Below are positions 51,656 to 63,250 of a stretch of DNA of 64,000 nucleotides, piece after piece. The DNA comes from Tribonema minus (lineage: Eukaryota > Sar > Xanthophyceae > Tribonematales > Tribonemataceae). The notes beneath the pieces were generated by a model. That model saw nothing but the letters and a program-made list of their open reading frames with translations, was not told where the DNA came from and ran no database searches. A program made the translations under genes and the position numbers. Location of the stretch: the NCBI GenBank assembly GCA_017506865.1, contig JAFCMP010000035.1, forward strand, positions 682,001 through 746,000, in the 5' to 3' direction. How positions within the stretch are numbered: position 1 is the first letter of the stretch; each line of letters opens with the position of its first letter.

Positions 51656-51982
51656 GTCTGAGAGCAAAAGCGATAGGAGGTGTCAGAATGCTACTTGACA
51701 TGCAGGACAAGTACTTGCGCACGCAGCAGCGTCTGTCCAGCATGTGCGGGGTCGTTACCTTCATGCATCTAATGAATACTAAGGTGAGGTTGGCGCCACT
51801 CAAATCATATCAAAGCTTGGGAGCACACATCTTACCGCGTTGCTGCTGGCTCGCTTCCGCTTTGGCATCACAAGAGATTGCAAGAGCCAAGGCACGGGCC
51901 CTCTTCCTGGTGACCACCATCTTTTTTGCTTTTCCGACCGAATGGTTTCATACACCTTCGATCTTCATGTTTCAAGTTGTGG
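51656..51982. promoter_or_regulatory. Shared upstream region of the ankyrin and LRR genes
   Basis: This 327-bp gap lies between two divergent start codons. No core element can be identified with confidence. Confidence 0.35.
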
Positions 51983-53185
51983 ATGATCACTAATCACCAT
52001 GGATACCACCAGGAAGCAGGAGAAGGAGATGCGGCTAAGCGAGCACGCGCCAGCAGCGGCAGCACCAATGCTGCAGAGGCCGTGCTGAAAGTGTGGCGCC
52101 TTGCTGCTTCCCTCAATTTCCTGCTAAAAGAGGGTTGGGCTATCAACAAGGAGCTTGTCCGAGTGCGCAGCCGTTGCCACTTGCGTCTGTCTGAAGCTGT
52201 GCCTCAGGCGCTGATGCTGCCCCTGTTGGCACTCGATCAGCTCGTATCTTTGGAGCTGACCACCAGCGACTTTTCGTGTAGGCTCACACCGGGCGGATAT
52301 CCCCTTCAGCAGCTGCTGCCTCCTGGCCTGCAGCATCTGACTTTCTGCCAAATTCATGTGCCCGCGGATCTAGTGCTGCCCAAGGGACTGATGTCTCTTC
52401 GCATCGAGGAGTGGGACATAGATGAGCTGTGCGACGCCAACAGCGAATTCCCAGATGACATCTATGCAAGCCTGCCGGCTCTGCCCCCTGAACTTCAGTC
52501 CCTCACTGTCGCCTTCAGCTACATGTCCGACACATGTGCAATACTGAAGCTGGGCACGCTGCCCCCCTCCCTGCAGTACCTTGAGGTCAGCATACCCGCC
52601 TCGGACTGCTGGGGGCTGGTAGACCTCCATGGTCTGCCAGAGTCGCTTCGAGTGCTGCGCATCAAAGAGGGCATGTCCCCCGCCAAGCTTGTGGCGCTGC
52701 CACCCCGCCTACAGGTGCTGGAGCTAGACTATATCTGGAACAAGCAGCTGCCGCCACTGCCACAGAGCTTGCGAAAGTTTAGCATAGGATGCCGCGGCTA
52801 CAAGCTCAGCCTGCCTGACCTGCCGCCAGCGCTCGAAGACCTGTCGCTGCAAAACTACCGCGGGCCGCTACCGGAGCTGCCGTCAAGGTTGAAACGGCTT
52901 GGAGTGCACGACTGCGATGTCCAATTCCCCCCTGTGCTGCCAGCAAGCCTGCACTCTGTGTGCTCATCGTTCTACGACGATTCGGAGCTGCAGCTGCCAG
53001 GGTTCCGCCACGCTTGTCGTGGCTTGTGGGTGCGCATCGGTGAAGAGGGAGAGGCGAGCAGTGAGCGGGGCGTGAACTCGGGGGGCGGTGGGGGACCTTA
53101 CACTGCAGGTGACAGGGCAAGATCGCGCTGCCTGCCGAGTGCTTGTCTGTCGTTTCGGAGGGTCTGTAGACATTGTCAAGACTAG
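51983..53185 (+). CDS. Leucine-rich-repeat protein, intronless
   Basis: A 400-residue open frame from ATG 51983. Residues about 25-110 are helical and basic (VLKWRLAASLN-like, then LVRVRSRCHLRLSEAV). From about residue 85 on, the protein is a series of irregular LRR units of 20-25 residues with the signature LPxxLxxLxL: LLPPGLQHLTF, LPPELQSLTV, LPPSLQYLEV, LPESLRVLRI, LPPRLQVLEL, LPQSLRKFSI, LPPALEDLSL and LPSRLKRLGV. This LP-xSL spacing resembles FNIP-type and related LRRs in protists. The last 55 residues after about 345 are Gly/Ser-rich and may be non-conserved. Function is probably protein binding. Both this and the ankyrin gene are intronless. Confidence 0.85.
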   Translation: MITNHHGYHQEAGEGDAAKRARASSGSTNAAEAVLKVWRLAASLNFLLKEGWAINKELVRVRSRCHLRLSEAVPQALMLPLLALDQLVSLELTTSDFSCRLTPGGYPLQQLLPPGLQHLTFCQIHVPADLVLPKGLMSLRIEEWDIDELCDANSEFPDDIYASLPALPPELQSLTVAFSYMSDTCAILKLGTLPPSLQYLEVSIPASDCWGLVDLHGLPESLRVLRIKEGMSPAKLVALPPRLQVLELDYIWNKQLPPLPQSLRKFSIGCRGYKLSLPDLPPALEDLSLQNYRGPLPELPSRLKRLGVHDCDVQFPPVLPASLHSVCSSFYDDSELQLPGFRHACRGLWVRIGEEGEASSERGVNSGGGGGPYTAGDRARSRCLPSACLSFRRVCRHCQD

Positions 53186-53701
53186 GCGGCAACGAACAGA
53201 GTACTACGCTCAGTGCTGCTGCCGCTGGCGTACGCTATTGCAGTTTGCGCTTGCGCAACAGCTGTAGGTGAAGATCTGCACTTGCGCACATTGGCCGCAG
53301 GCCTCTGTGCTGCAGTGCTCCATGCGCATACATGGTGCGCCGGATACAATGGCGTCGCATCGCGCAGCGTGTGCATGTGCAGGAGGTGCACATCGTTTCA
53401 GCAAATCGTTAGTGTGCCGATGGCCATGCGGCAGCAGTCTGGAGGTGTCAAACAGTCCACGTTTGCGCAGGCCTTGTGGTGGCTCTTGCCTATCCGGAGG
53501 AGATGCTAATTATCAATGTGGATGGGCACCGTTGCTGCGCCGTCCTGCACGTGTTAGGGCGACTGTGTATCGATGCGTGCTGTACGGTTTCATGCCGTGC
53601 ACGATGTTCACAGTCATTTCGATTTGCACTTGGTAACGACCGTAGCTCGTACCCAGGACATGGACTCGTGCACACACTCAATGTGCTGACATCATTGCAT
53701 T

Positions 53702-53868
53702 GGGTACAGATTGAGCTGCGTTTCCTACGATTATGCTTCCCTATCAGGTTTCAACACGCGCAGGTCTTCGGTGAATGTTGAATTCGGGTACAGATTGAGC
53801 TGCGTTTCTACGATTATGCTTCCCCATTAGTTTTCAACACGCGCAGCTCTTCGGTGAATGTTGGTTGA
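53702..53868. repeat. 84-bp tandem duplication
   Basis: GGGTACAGATTGAGCTGCGT occurs at 53702 and 53786; both copies run to TCTTCGGTGAATGTTG. Confidence 0.9.
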
Positions 53869-54389
53869 TGGTACATGCATGTTTCAATATTGCAACTTCC
53901 TGTGTTGGGCTACCAGCTGGAGCTGGCCTACCGGACACGTGAGACCTTTCCATACTGAACACCCATGCCCTCGAACGCTACAAAGCTTTGCAAACAAAAG
54001 TCTTCTGACTACTGTGGATATGGTGGCACTGTTTGACTCGTGGCCAATGACTGCAGCAGCAGCGACCACGGTCATTGGTGGAACGCACTTACGGCTGACC
54101 ATCCCTTGTCACCTAGAGCTCAATGATCTTTCGTTTCATTTTTCATATAGTCCCGAACCTTTGCCGATTTGGCTTGAACACACTGTGAGGTTGTTGACTG
54201 CTGAAGTTGAACCCTTTTCATAGAAAAAAACAATGTACAATGAGAAATATCATGAGCATGAAACGTATGCCAATTTGGAGTTAGGTTGCAATCAAGCCGG
54301 AAAGAGGCCGCACCGCACTAGCAGCTACGGCGCCGTGCGCGCTGCCGCTGTGTCATGCTTGAGCTTTAACTGACATCGCTCAAGAGACG

Positions 54390-54640
54390 CTCTCTGAGAC
54401 TATACCTCCGGAAGTAGGGGGCGAGAGACCCCTACTGCATGTGGACGAACAGGTGTAAGGCTTCCAGGGTGGTGTTCCCGCTGGGAGCGGAAACCAACTC
54501 GACCCCAGCGCGCTAGTGCAACGAAACGCACGTACGCATACCCGTCACGCACAAACTAGCAAGCCCAAAATGCATCGCAGTGCAATCGAGCGCGCGCCGA
54601 AATACCTAAGAAGGCTCGCGCCCTGAAGGGTCCCTCAAAG
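54390..54640 (+). other. Stem-rich stretch, possible structured RNA or SINE
   Basis: It contains AGTAGGGG-gcgagaga-CCCCTACT (perfect 8-bp stem, about 54413-54436), CCGCT/AGCGG within GTTCCCGCTGGGAGCGGAAAC, and CCCTgaaGGGT. A segment near 54613 (GGCTCGCGCCCTGAAGGGTC) resembles GGCTCAGGCCCTGAGGGGTC near 646. It matches no snRNA, SRP, RNase P/MRP or 5S core that I can recognise. Confidence 0.3.
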
Positions 54641-54726
54641 CCGCCGTGCACGCATCAATCGTAAAGCGGCAAGCGTTGGTGGACATGATAAGAGAGACGG
54701 CAGCCTCGAGCACTACCAGACCGCTC

Positions 54727-54731
54727 TTACA
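54727..54731 (-). promoter_or_regulatory. Possible TGTAA poly(A) word of the TM9SF gene
   Basis: TGTAA on minus, 476 nt past the TM9SF stop codon. Weak, since the word is short and distant. Confidence 0.2.
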
Positions 54732-55206
54732 TCAGCCAGATCGCATTACCGCTCTCGTACTTTGACCGCTCTTATATACTTCAAAGTAGAGCATTCTTGT
54801 ACAATGACTATGTAGGACTAAGCTCATGAGAACACCATGCTTTGACGGATCTGAGCGCACACTGTGGCATGAGCAAGCAATCCAAAAAAAGGAATGAAAG
54901 CGACCGCATGGGATAGGTGGATATTCAACAACAAACAAAAACGCACAGCACTGGGGCACACACGCTGGCCCCGGCCCAATCCCCTTTCCCGGCTCGCTCC
55001 GCAAGCCCTTTGCCCCCGCTTGACGCGTCAGCGTTGAATGGCCTGGTGAAGTAACATTCTTGCATGGCAGGCTTAGGACCTCTGGCTCTTTCAAGTGTGT
55101 GGTGGGGCCAGGGTGGAGGAGTGGGGGGGTGGGGGTAGGCTCACTGAAGTTGACCCGGGTGGTGACACTTGATTGCGCAGAGAGCTTCGTGCTTGAGACA
55201 GTGCGT

Positions 55207-57017
55207 TCAGTCCACCTGCCAGCAGCGAACAAGGTGGGAGGTCAGAGCATGGTTGAAATGCGATGAGAGGCAGAGACAGGTGCGCCAACACTGTGCTGTG
55301 TCATTGCGCTGATGTAGTGTTTGATGGTTTCAACAAGCATGTCGTTCTGCAGTACAAATTCATGGTGCTTCAGTAACAGCAGCCTTCACTCTGCTGTTCT
55401 CAACGCGGGCCATGGCAAAGCGCAACACGATGGATGAACATGACGTTTGAGCAATACAGACCATGGACCATAAATCACTGTGGAGGAATAGATGGATGCA
55501 TGTTAAGGCATTTTCTCATCATACTGCTCGACAGGGTGCACGCCCTACAGCCGCCGCAAACACCTTTGCTGACAGTTCTTCGATGAGGTAATCGCGTTCT
55601 CTCGCAATGTGCGCAGCTTGGTCTCAGACACACAACGGTGTGAGATCTCTGCTTGCGCGTCTGTTGCTGCACAGCAACATGTACCCAGGAGCCCATTGCT
55701 TTCTCTTGACCATCGGGCGCACTACCAACCCCGCAAAGCCGACGCACCACGCGCTGCCAGCTGACAAACCGCGCATTGACTGACGCCGTCGTCATGATGG
55801 ACCTTCAGCGACAATACCTCTCTGTTTATAGGTGCGTGCGTGCCAAACGAAACACTTCGTTAATGCACAATTGGCAGATGGGGACGCACCTTGATGGCTG
55901 CATAAATCCGCCGCACAAACCAGAAGCACGAGTAGAAGCCAATGCTGCCCGTGAGTATCGCAAAGGCGAGCGCAATGATGAGCATGTAGCCAAAGTAGAT
56001 GGCGGTGGTCACGCCGTGCTCCAGATTCAGCTTTGTCGCGTAGTACCTGCAATCAGTGTAAACCACACGGGGTGCATCAGCACTGCACACCAGACGGTGG
56101 TTCGCCCTGATAACCCTGATGCCACTTCGAAAGACCGGATGCAGGCGTACTTGCGATGACCCCGCTGATCAATTGCTGAAGTGCACTCACGCGTGCTGAG
56201 TCGCATCACTCAACTAGTCTGCAGGCACGCATAAGCCTCTGAGTCACGGTGTACAGCGGATACATCAGAAACCTGCTGCGGGCTGCACGTGTCTACACAA
56301 AGGTGTCTCGAGGCCCACACCAGCATACTGCCCGCAGTAAGATGACACAGTAATGTGACCGGCGTGCACTGACTCACCAGGTTGAGTACAGGAACAGGTA
56401 CACGGCACTGGATCGGATGCTTCGAATCGGAAGTATATCGAAAACCTGCCGCAGGCTGCACGCGTCTACAACCAGCATACGGCCCGCAGGAAGACGACGC
56501 TGCGTGCGTGTGGCTCCTCGAGACGACATGGTGGCGTGAGGACTCACCAGGTTGCGTACAGGAACAGGTACACGGCGCTGGATCGGATTCGGATCGGAAG
56601 CATACCGAAAATCTGCTGCAGGCTGCATGCGTCTACACAAAGGCGTCTCGAGGCACATACCCGCAGCAAGACGACACGCAGACGCGACCGGCGTGCGCGC
56701 ACTCACCAAGTTGCGTACAGGAAGAGGTACACGGCGCTGGACCCCGCGCCCGTGAAGGAGCGCCACCACCACCGGTAATCTTCGCTGCAGAGCTGCGCGT
56801 GTGCGCGGCGGCCGCAGGCGGGCAACGGATGATACAGCAGTGCTCAGCGCTCGCCCATAAGATGAGAGTCCTTGGTCATTGCAGCTCGTGTGGCAAATGA
56901 CTGTGGAGATGGCAGCTGCGGCGGCCGTCGTGCCATACATGCAAGTGCATGACGAAGACTTCGAGGAGAAGCCAGAAACCTCCAAATGCCTCACGAAACC
57001 TCATCTGCAACCAGAAT

Positions 57018-57057
<40 letters not shown>

Positions 57058-60000
57058 TTGTCCCTTGGCCCCTGCTGCTGCCTTTCGGTGTTGACTACTA
57101 CAGGTGCCGCTCATGCATGGTGTGACACGTGCACAGCAGTGCGCTGCTGGCTTGCAAAACGCCAGGCAGACGACGGCGTCATGCGCACTGACCCACCTGG
57201 AAATAGCCACTACTTTTTTTAGTATTAGCTACTGAAGGCAGCGCGAATGCACAAATGGTGTGCTCACGGTCGTGCGTCGCTGGCTCGAAGTACGGGAGGC
57301 AGACAGGGGCGTCACGCGCGCTGGCCCACCTGGAAATAGCACATGACGATGGCGATCTCGGCGCACGTGACGACCAGTATGAAGAACACAACGCTCAGGA
57401 AGCCAAAGACGTAGTAGATCTGGTGCAGCCACAGCGCGCTCATGATGAAGAACAGCTCTATGCACACCTGCGCGCACAAAAAAGGGGGGGACACGAGTCT
57501 CCTTTGACGAATGTGATTGGCCTGGATGTGCGATTCACAGGCAAGAGCGTTCCGAGAATAGTCATGAGCGCAGGACGATGAACTAGCCATGTGAAAACAT
57601 GGCTAGTCTGCGGGCCGCAGATGGGGTTGAAGTGATATTGGGCTAAGCTTCAATGCTGCAGAAGCAACCCTTGCTTACCGAACATGGTGAAACGCTGCAG
57701 TGAGACAAGCCCCTGAGGGACTAAAGACGTGATGATGCGGCCACAGCACATCATGATGAGAGCGCGCCCGCAGGCAACGAGAACGCTTGGTGTGGGTTGC
57801 AGCCTTCATACCTCCCATGCCGCCGGTGCGTATGGCCTTCTCTACGGCCGTTGCAATTTCCTTACCAGTGCCAGGAGTTGCCCAATATTACTGCATAAGT
57901 CAAAGCAGTTGCACCCCAGAAAGCTATTTGCCGCCGAGCTTTGAAAAATGCACTAAACGAGCAGTTGCTGTTGCTTATTGTCAAACAATAATTTTGTTAA
58001 ACTTGATTCAAAATAAACCAGCCCACCAAGACGCTTAAAGTGAGCAGGCATACAATTTTATCTTACAATTTTCTGAAAGTATTTGTAAAACAAACCACAA
58101 AAAAAAACCAACATGCACCTTTAGCATGTAATTCTTTTGAAATACAATCAAATTCTACATGGATATGATATTGCTGCGCGCATGCTAACAACGCGAGCTT
58201 CTCGGCGATGCATGTACAAATGTGAACGCCTTCGCCGACGCACTCGCTTCAATTGACACGACTCGCGCTGAGGGTGCAAAATCACCCAGATGATTTTGCT
58301 GTCCAGCTTGCTACCAGAGCCTGCATACACCTTGTGACAGAGCGTCTCCATGCGCATTGACGATTTTGATGACATCGCCACAAACTTGCACGATACGCGC
58401 AATTAAGCGAAGGTCAGCGGGGACCCCCTCTCAACGGTGCGGCAGTGCTCAGTGCTCACCGCTCCAAAGGGCAGTATACCGCCCAGCGCCGCCGTGAACA
58501 GGGGGTGCGTGTACCACTGCTGCTCCGGTATATGCCGCGCTATCTGCAGGGGCAACAGGCGGCAGCGATACTACACGCTTCAGAATTTTTTCACGTAAAA
58601 AAAAGGGGGGGGGGGGGCTGTTATCTGTGGCAATTCTTAGCAGGCTGTCTCACGCCCACTGATGCAGTGTAATGCGGAGCTCATCTGCCCAAAGCGTGCG
58701 ACATCGACCGTCCTAACTGCCGAGCATGAGACGCGCACAGCGCTTCAAGCGCAGGCGCCAGTGGCTGCACACCAGCACCAGCGGAACCACGTGATACCTG
58801 TGAAGTGGCGCACCATACCGTATGTAGGACGCGCCGTACACTATTGGAGAACAAAACAGGCTTATAGAGTGTGAATCGCTCCAGTCGCAACATACCAAAC
58901 ATACCACAAGAAGGAAGTGGGACAGGTAATGATGAGATGCAGCACGTGAATGCGAGAGACGCACGTGAACTGACCTGGTTCACGCGCACCGGTATGGCAA
59001 ACGGCTCCGCGCGCAGGCCCCAGTAGCTGCCCAGCAGCACCAGCGGCGCGCTGACGCCAAACCACATGAGCAGCAGGCTCGCAAAGGTGGTGAAGGGGAT
59101 GGCGGTGGACGCGCCCTGAGTGCGCGCACAAACGATGAGGGCTAGGGTTAGGGTAAGGGGTGAGGAGGCGCTTCGAATGTCGGCGTGGGATGAAAGCCGC
59201 GTGCCGCCAAACCACATGAGCAGCAGGCTCGCAAACGTGGTGAAGGGGATGGCGGTGGACGCGCCCTGGGACGCGCGCACAGGTAGGGTTAGGGTTGGGG
59301 ACAAGTAGGCGATTCGTCAGCGCGCCAAACCAGCAGCAGGCCCGCAAAGGTGGCGGAAGGGGATGGCGTGGACGCGCCCTGTACGCGCGCACAGGTAGGG
59401 TTAGGGTTTGGGATAAGGAGGCGACGCGAGTATCACCGACATGCGTGCAGGGCGCCGCTGCGTGCCGCCGTGAACGACTGGGGCTAGGGGCGAAGGGTGA
59501 GGAGGCGAGTCAAACGTCGGTGTGAGACAAAGGTGGCATGATGATGCATACCAACACGCGTGAACACGTGTGAACACCGTAGTGTCCCTCCACGGTGTGC
59601 ACGCAGATTTGCAGGTGAACTCGCTATATTGCAACGCATCACGGCGCGGCATCACCGGTGCGCCGACGCCAGGGTTGTGCAGGTCGTGCAAACGCGAGGT
59701 GGGCTGGGCGACGCCCGCACTGCTGTCCCAACAACAGCAAGTGCTGGCATTTGACCGAGCGCCATCGTTATGGTTGCTTCCAACTCCGACAGGGGGCACC
59801 TGAGAGATCTGGTCTCAGCATGCAAATAAGTGACGATGTCAATGCGTACCTCGATCCACATTGTGATGTTGAGCGCCCAGAAGATCATGAAGACCGTTCC
59901 TGGGAACAGTACTGCCGTCAGCCCCGTGTTCCGCTTCCAGTTCCTGCCCCCCAGCAGCTTGTACAGCCTGTGAATCACCACGCACGCACCCGCAACAAGT

Positions 60001-63000
60001 TTCACCATTCGCAGCGTCAGGCTTCCAATTCATTGTGGTAGATTCACATGTCAAACACCCTAAGTGCTGCAGTCAAGCCAAGCCAATTAGGGGGCATGCA
60101 GGCATGGTGGATTCAGGATGGACGTCGGTGCCGCGCAGCCGGCGCAAGGCGCCGACAAGTCCAATAACATCGCGGTGCAGTGTGAACAAGTCGAAGTTAC
60201 GTCAAAATTCATGATGTGAACCTGCCCTGACCCTAACCTCAGGTATGATCAGAGCTGATGCTCCAGTGCATTGTGATAGACTCACATGGCACTCGCCGCA
60301 AGTGCTACACTCAAGGCTGGCCAATAAGGGGGCATGCAGCAGATAAAACTACTTGCGGGAATCGACGGCTATGCAGCAAGACGCGTTGTCAAGGGCGTGA
60401 CTGAGACACAAATGCAAGCACTTGTGTATATATGCTTCTCATTGTTGACCCACAACAAGCAATTGTCCAAACCGCGCGTCTGCAAGCGCCGAACCCGCCT
60501 CCATCAGCACACCTCAGTGCAGGGGCTCGTGGTGTGCATGCAGGGTATGTATGCTAGTATGGCGGTATGCTCTTGTGTCAAGCGCAGCTGGTCTCATTTG
60601 CTGCGGTGCGGTATTCAGCTCCAGTGATTGCGCGTGTACAAGCAGCTCATGTGCGCAGGGCAGCTGCATTCAAGGCAAAGACTTGAAGCAATTTTCTTCT
60701 GTTAGTGGTCAACGGCGTACAGTTGGATTTGGTGAGCGTTGCTGCACCTTCTCTGCTCGCATGTCGTGTACCACCGCCAACTGTCCATGGGCAGCTACAG
60801 ACAAAGACAAAGTTTGCGCCTTGCTTGCACTGCTCAACTGAGCAACCATTGAAGCAGGGCAATGGCGGGGGGAGCAACAGGGCATGTAGGGGGTATGCAT
60901 GTATTGCACGTACCTGGCGCTCCAGTACCCCGCAGCGCTCCCGCTCAGCACAAACAGCACCAGCACTGGGGCCAGGAGCACGCGCGCAGAAACGGCAGCA
61001 GCCACGGCAGCAGCAGCAGCAGCAGCATCAAAGTGAGCTTACATTTTTTGGTGCTGAAGGTAGTGGTCAAAATATTGCGTACATGGTGACCATCGGAAGT
61101 AGACATAAACGCCCCTGAAACCAGACATTTCAGGTTCCGTACAACATTACGAGTGAGCCCGGTCCATTTTCAAAGCACTGATTCTCGACGTTACTGGGGG
61201 CATGCGCAGCGCCGACAGCAACACGATGTGCAGCATGCAAAAGCATGTGAACACCATCACAGTTCTCTACACACAAGTAGCCCTGTGGCTGTATGCCGTG
61301 GCGGTGTACCTGCGGCCTGCCTGACAGTCTCTTGCAATGCAGCGGATAGGGGACCGGGAGCACGCTCCGTATATGTCAGCACTCGCTTCATGGGCATGCT
61401 TCTCGCTGAGCACTGCTTGATCGTAGACCACTACCACTAAGACAAGCATGCCTCTGAACTCTCCTTCACTCTTTCTTCATTGTTCAAGGCAGGGCATATC
61501 ACCGTTCAAGGAAGAGCATATCACCATTGATCAGCTCTGACTGAGCGACGCAGGCTGGCGTTGCAAAAACAATACAACCCTTCTGCCCTGTGGCCAGCCA
61601 ACTGCTACATCAGTTCAGATGTGAAGCGCACCTGTGGTGAGCATGCCACCCCTGTTGGCAGGGCTCAGGAACCCCATGAACGCAAACCCTATGGTGCTGA
61701 GCGTCATCACAAACACCTGTGGAAGATAGATAGCAAACGCAGCACAGGTTTGATTGAGGGTATCGTGTAACCTCAGCGGCTGTAGATATGCAAAGCTGCG
61801 CAGACAATGGCGACCAAAGCATCTGGTGTAAAACCGACACCATGAAGCGCATCGGTGAGCCACGCTGCTGAGTCGTTGACGTAGCGTTCAAAGGCCTCAA
61901 GCAGGCAACCGACAGTGTGCTCAGCAGTCATCGAACATGCCTGCACACGTATGACGGACACCCAAGTAACGCATGACACAACTTACCAATTCGAAAAGTC
62001 CGTGCTGCGCTGCATGAAGGGCGATTACAGTCACTTGACCTTATCAAGAAGCTTGTAACGCTGACTAGCAACACCAACATGCTGCTCAACTCCAACGACA
62101 AGAAAACTGCGGCACGTCAGACCTGCACGCCCATCCCCGTGAGGAAGGAGAGGAGCATGTGACACTTGACTGACTTGACTAGTCAACTTCAACATGCTGC
62201 TCAACTTCAACAATGACACAACTGCGGTACAGCCACCTGCACGCCCGCGCCTGCGAGGACGGACGAGTCAACTTCAACATCATCATCAACTTCAACAATA
62301 ATACATCCCACAGTATCACACACAAGTCAACTTCAACAATGCTACAACCGCAGCGCGTCCACCTGCACGCCCGTGCCCGCGAGCACGGAGAGGACCATGG
62401 GGGAGAACGCGGGGGGGCGGAACACGTCGCCGTGCACGAGCTTCCAGCCCGACTCCTCCTGCGCCTCCTCGAGCGTCTGTGCCTCGTTGTACGAGGCAAT
62501 GTCCCTGCGCGCGCGCGCATGCGGGCGCGACGGTTATGCGTCAGTTACACGGCAAGCAGTGCTCAGTGATTGCGCGTGAACGGCGCGTGCGCAGCAGCGT
62601 GCGTGGCAGCGTGCACGGCATGCCTCTCGCGCCTCTGCCTGTGTAACAGGCAGCGCTCGGTGATATGCGCATCGCGAGCGGCGGCGTGATCGTCACCAGC
62701 GCGACATGCGCTGTTGCAGCGGATCTTGAAATTAAGGTGCTGGTATAAACACAAAAACCATCAGGTTCTGCGTCAATACTTTGCTGTGCATCATTGGTAG
62801 TCAGCTCTAACCGAAAGCCTCCCTGCAACACACAGTGTGGTACCTCGCAAATACCTTGTCACGAGGCAACAGACACTAATGCAGCAGTCTCGAAGAGCGA
62901 GAGAAAAATATACCCAGGGAACCAGCATAGTGTTTGCTGCTGCTCTGAGCGAGTGTATCGATACTCTGTGCTGCTCTGAATGACATAATCAATAATGCTG

Positions 63001-63250
63001 CTTGCTCTCGAATGAAGCGTTTGCAAGACACCCATCATTCCCTCACAACGCGCCGTCTGAGAGCTCACTTGTGCAGGGTGCGCAGCATGATCATGGCCAC
63101 CACGCCCGTGAGGAACAGCGTGATCATAAGTGAATTCACGACGCTGAAGTAGTGGATTTCATCCTCCGGGTCGCCGAGCATGTACGCGTCCCAGCGGTGC
63201 GCCCACTCAATGTCGCTCCTCTCCCACCGCACGTCGTAAGTGAAGATCAC
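55207..63250 (-). CDS. Transmembrane 9 superfamily protein (nonaspanin), C-terminal part
   Basis: Minus exons are 63069-63250, 62363-62504, 61632-61716, 60914-60965, 59850-59967, 58975-59115, 58460-58543, 57330-57467, 56707-56792, 55890-56046 and 55207-55215. All are GT-AG with matching phases, giving 397 residues. The whole multi-spanning domain is present: [127 protein letters not shown] and [20 protein letters not shown]. The tiny last exon encodes VD plus stop, giving the C-terminal IKVD that fits the family's K-x-D/E COPI-retrieval end. The signal peptide and lumenal domain lie beyond 64,000. TM9SF proteins sit in Golgi/endosome membranes and sort membrane cargo. [10 protein letters not shown] favours the TM9SF2-like branch. 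Confidence 0.93.
56215..56792. repeat. Tandem array of exon 56707-56792 3' edge and donor site
   Basis: ACTCACCA-GTTG-GTACAGGAA with downstream intron sequence occurs at 56372, 56542 and 56701 (the true exon), with a more diverged unit near 56215. Periods are 170 and 159 bp. On minus each copy reads [11 protein letters not shown] followed by GTGAGT, so donor sites are reiterated downstream of the real one. Confidence 0.88.
57019..57050. repeat. (GT)16 microsatellite
   Basis: Sixteen GT units in the TM9SF intron between exons 57330-57467 and 56707-56792. Confidence 0.95.
57147..57346. repeat. Duplication of exon 57330-57467 3' edge and donor site
   Basis: GGCGTCATGCGCACTGACCC followed by ACCTGGAAATAGC at 57175 copies GGCGTCACGCGCGCTGGCCC followed by ACCTGGAAATAGC at 57308. 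The period is 133 bp and the copy retains TATTTCCAG|GTGGG on minus. Confidence 0.85.
58597..58617 (+). repeat. A8-G13 homopolymer junction
   Basis: Eight A followed by 13 G in a TM9SF intron. Length may be unstable. Confidence 0.85.
59056..59540. repeat. Tandem array of exon 58975-59115 5' edge with TTAGGG-like repeats
   Basis: GCCAAACCACATGAGCAGCA starts at 59056 (true exon) and 59206, and a shortened version at 59324; a further remnant of the unit's right part lies near 59470. Each unit ends with a telomere-like stretch (AGGGTTAGGG near 59140, 59283 and 59397). On minus the copies encode [20 protein letters not shown] after an AG acceptor; the 59206 copy is intact to that point, the 59324 copy degraded. 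Confidence 0.88.
60031..60345. repeat. 238-bp tandem repeat in a TM9SF intron
   Basis: CATTGTG-TAGA-TCACATG through GGGGGCATGCAG occurs at 60031 and 60269 with moderate divergence. It lies between exons 60914-60965 and 59850-59967 and contains no exon sequence. Confidence 0.75.
62121..62400. repeat. Tandem array of exon 62363-62504 3' edge and donor site
   Basis: ACCTGCACGCCC followed by a GAGG/GAGC-containing stretch occurs at 62121, 62235 and 62361 (true exon edge), periods 114 and 126 bp. The units are separated by CAACTTCAACAATG-type repeats. On minus each copy retains the GGCGTGCAG|GT donor context. Confidence 0.82.

Larger units (their letters stand above)
53186..55206. other. Intergenic region between convergent LRR and TM9SF genes
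   Basis: It contains the 3' flanks of both genes, an 84-bp tandem duplication and a stem-rich stretch at 54390-54640, listed separately. No protein-coding exon recognised. Confidence 0.45.

Noticed and set aside
54394..54402. AGACTATAC resembling the start of U3 snoRNA
   Set aside because: The conserved U3 box A and C/D boxes do not follow; nine bases are not enough.
55475..55795. 106-codon minus frame as the TM9SF C-terminal exon
   Set aside because: The 9-nt exon 55207-55215 gives the family-typical ...KVD end with a good acceptor; this frame gives an untypical tail.
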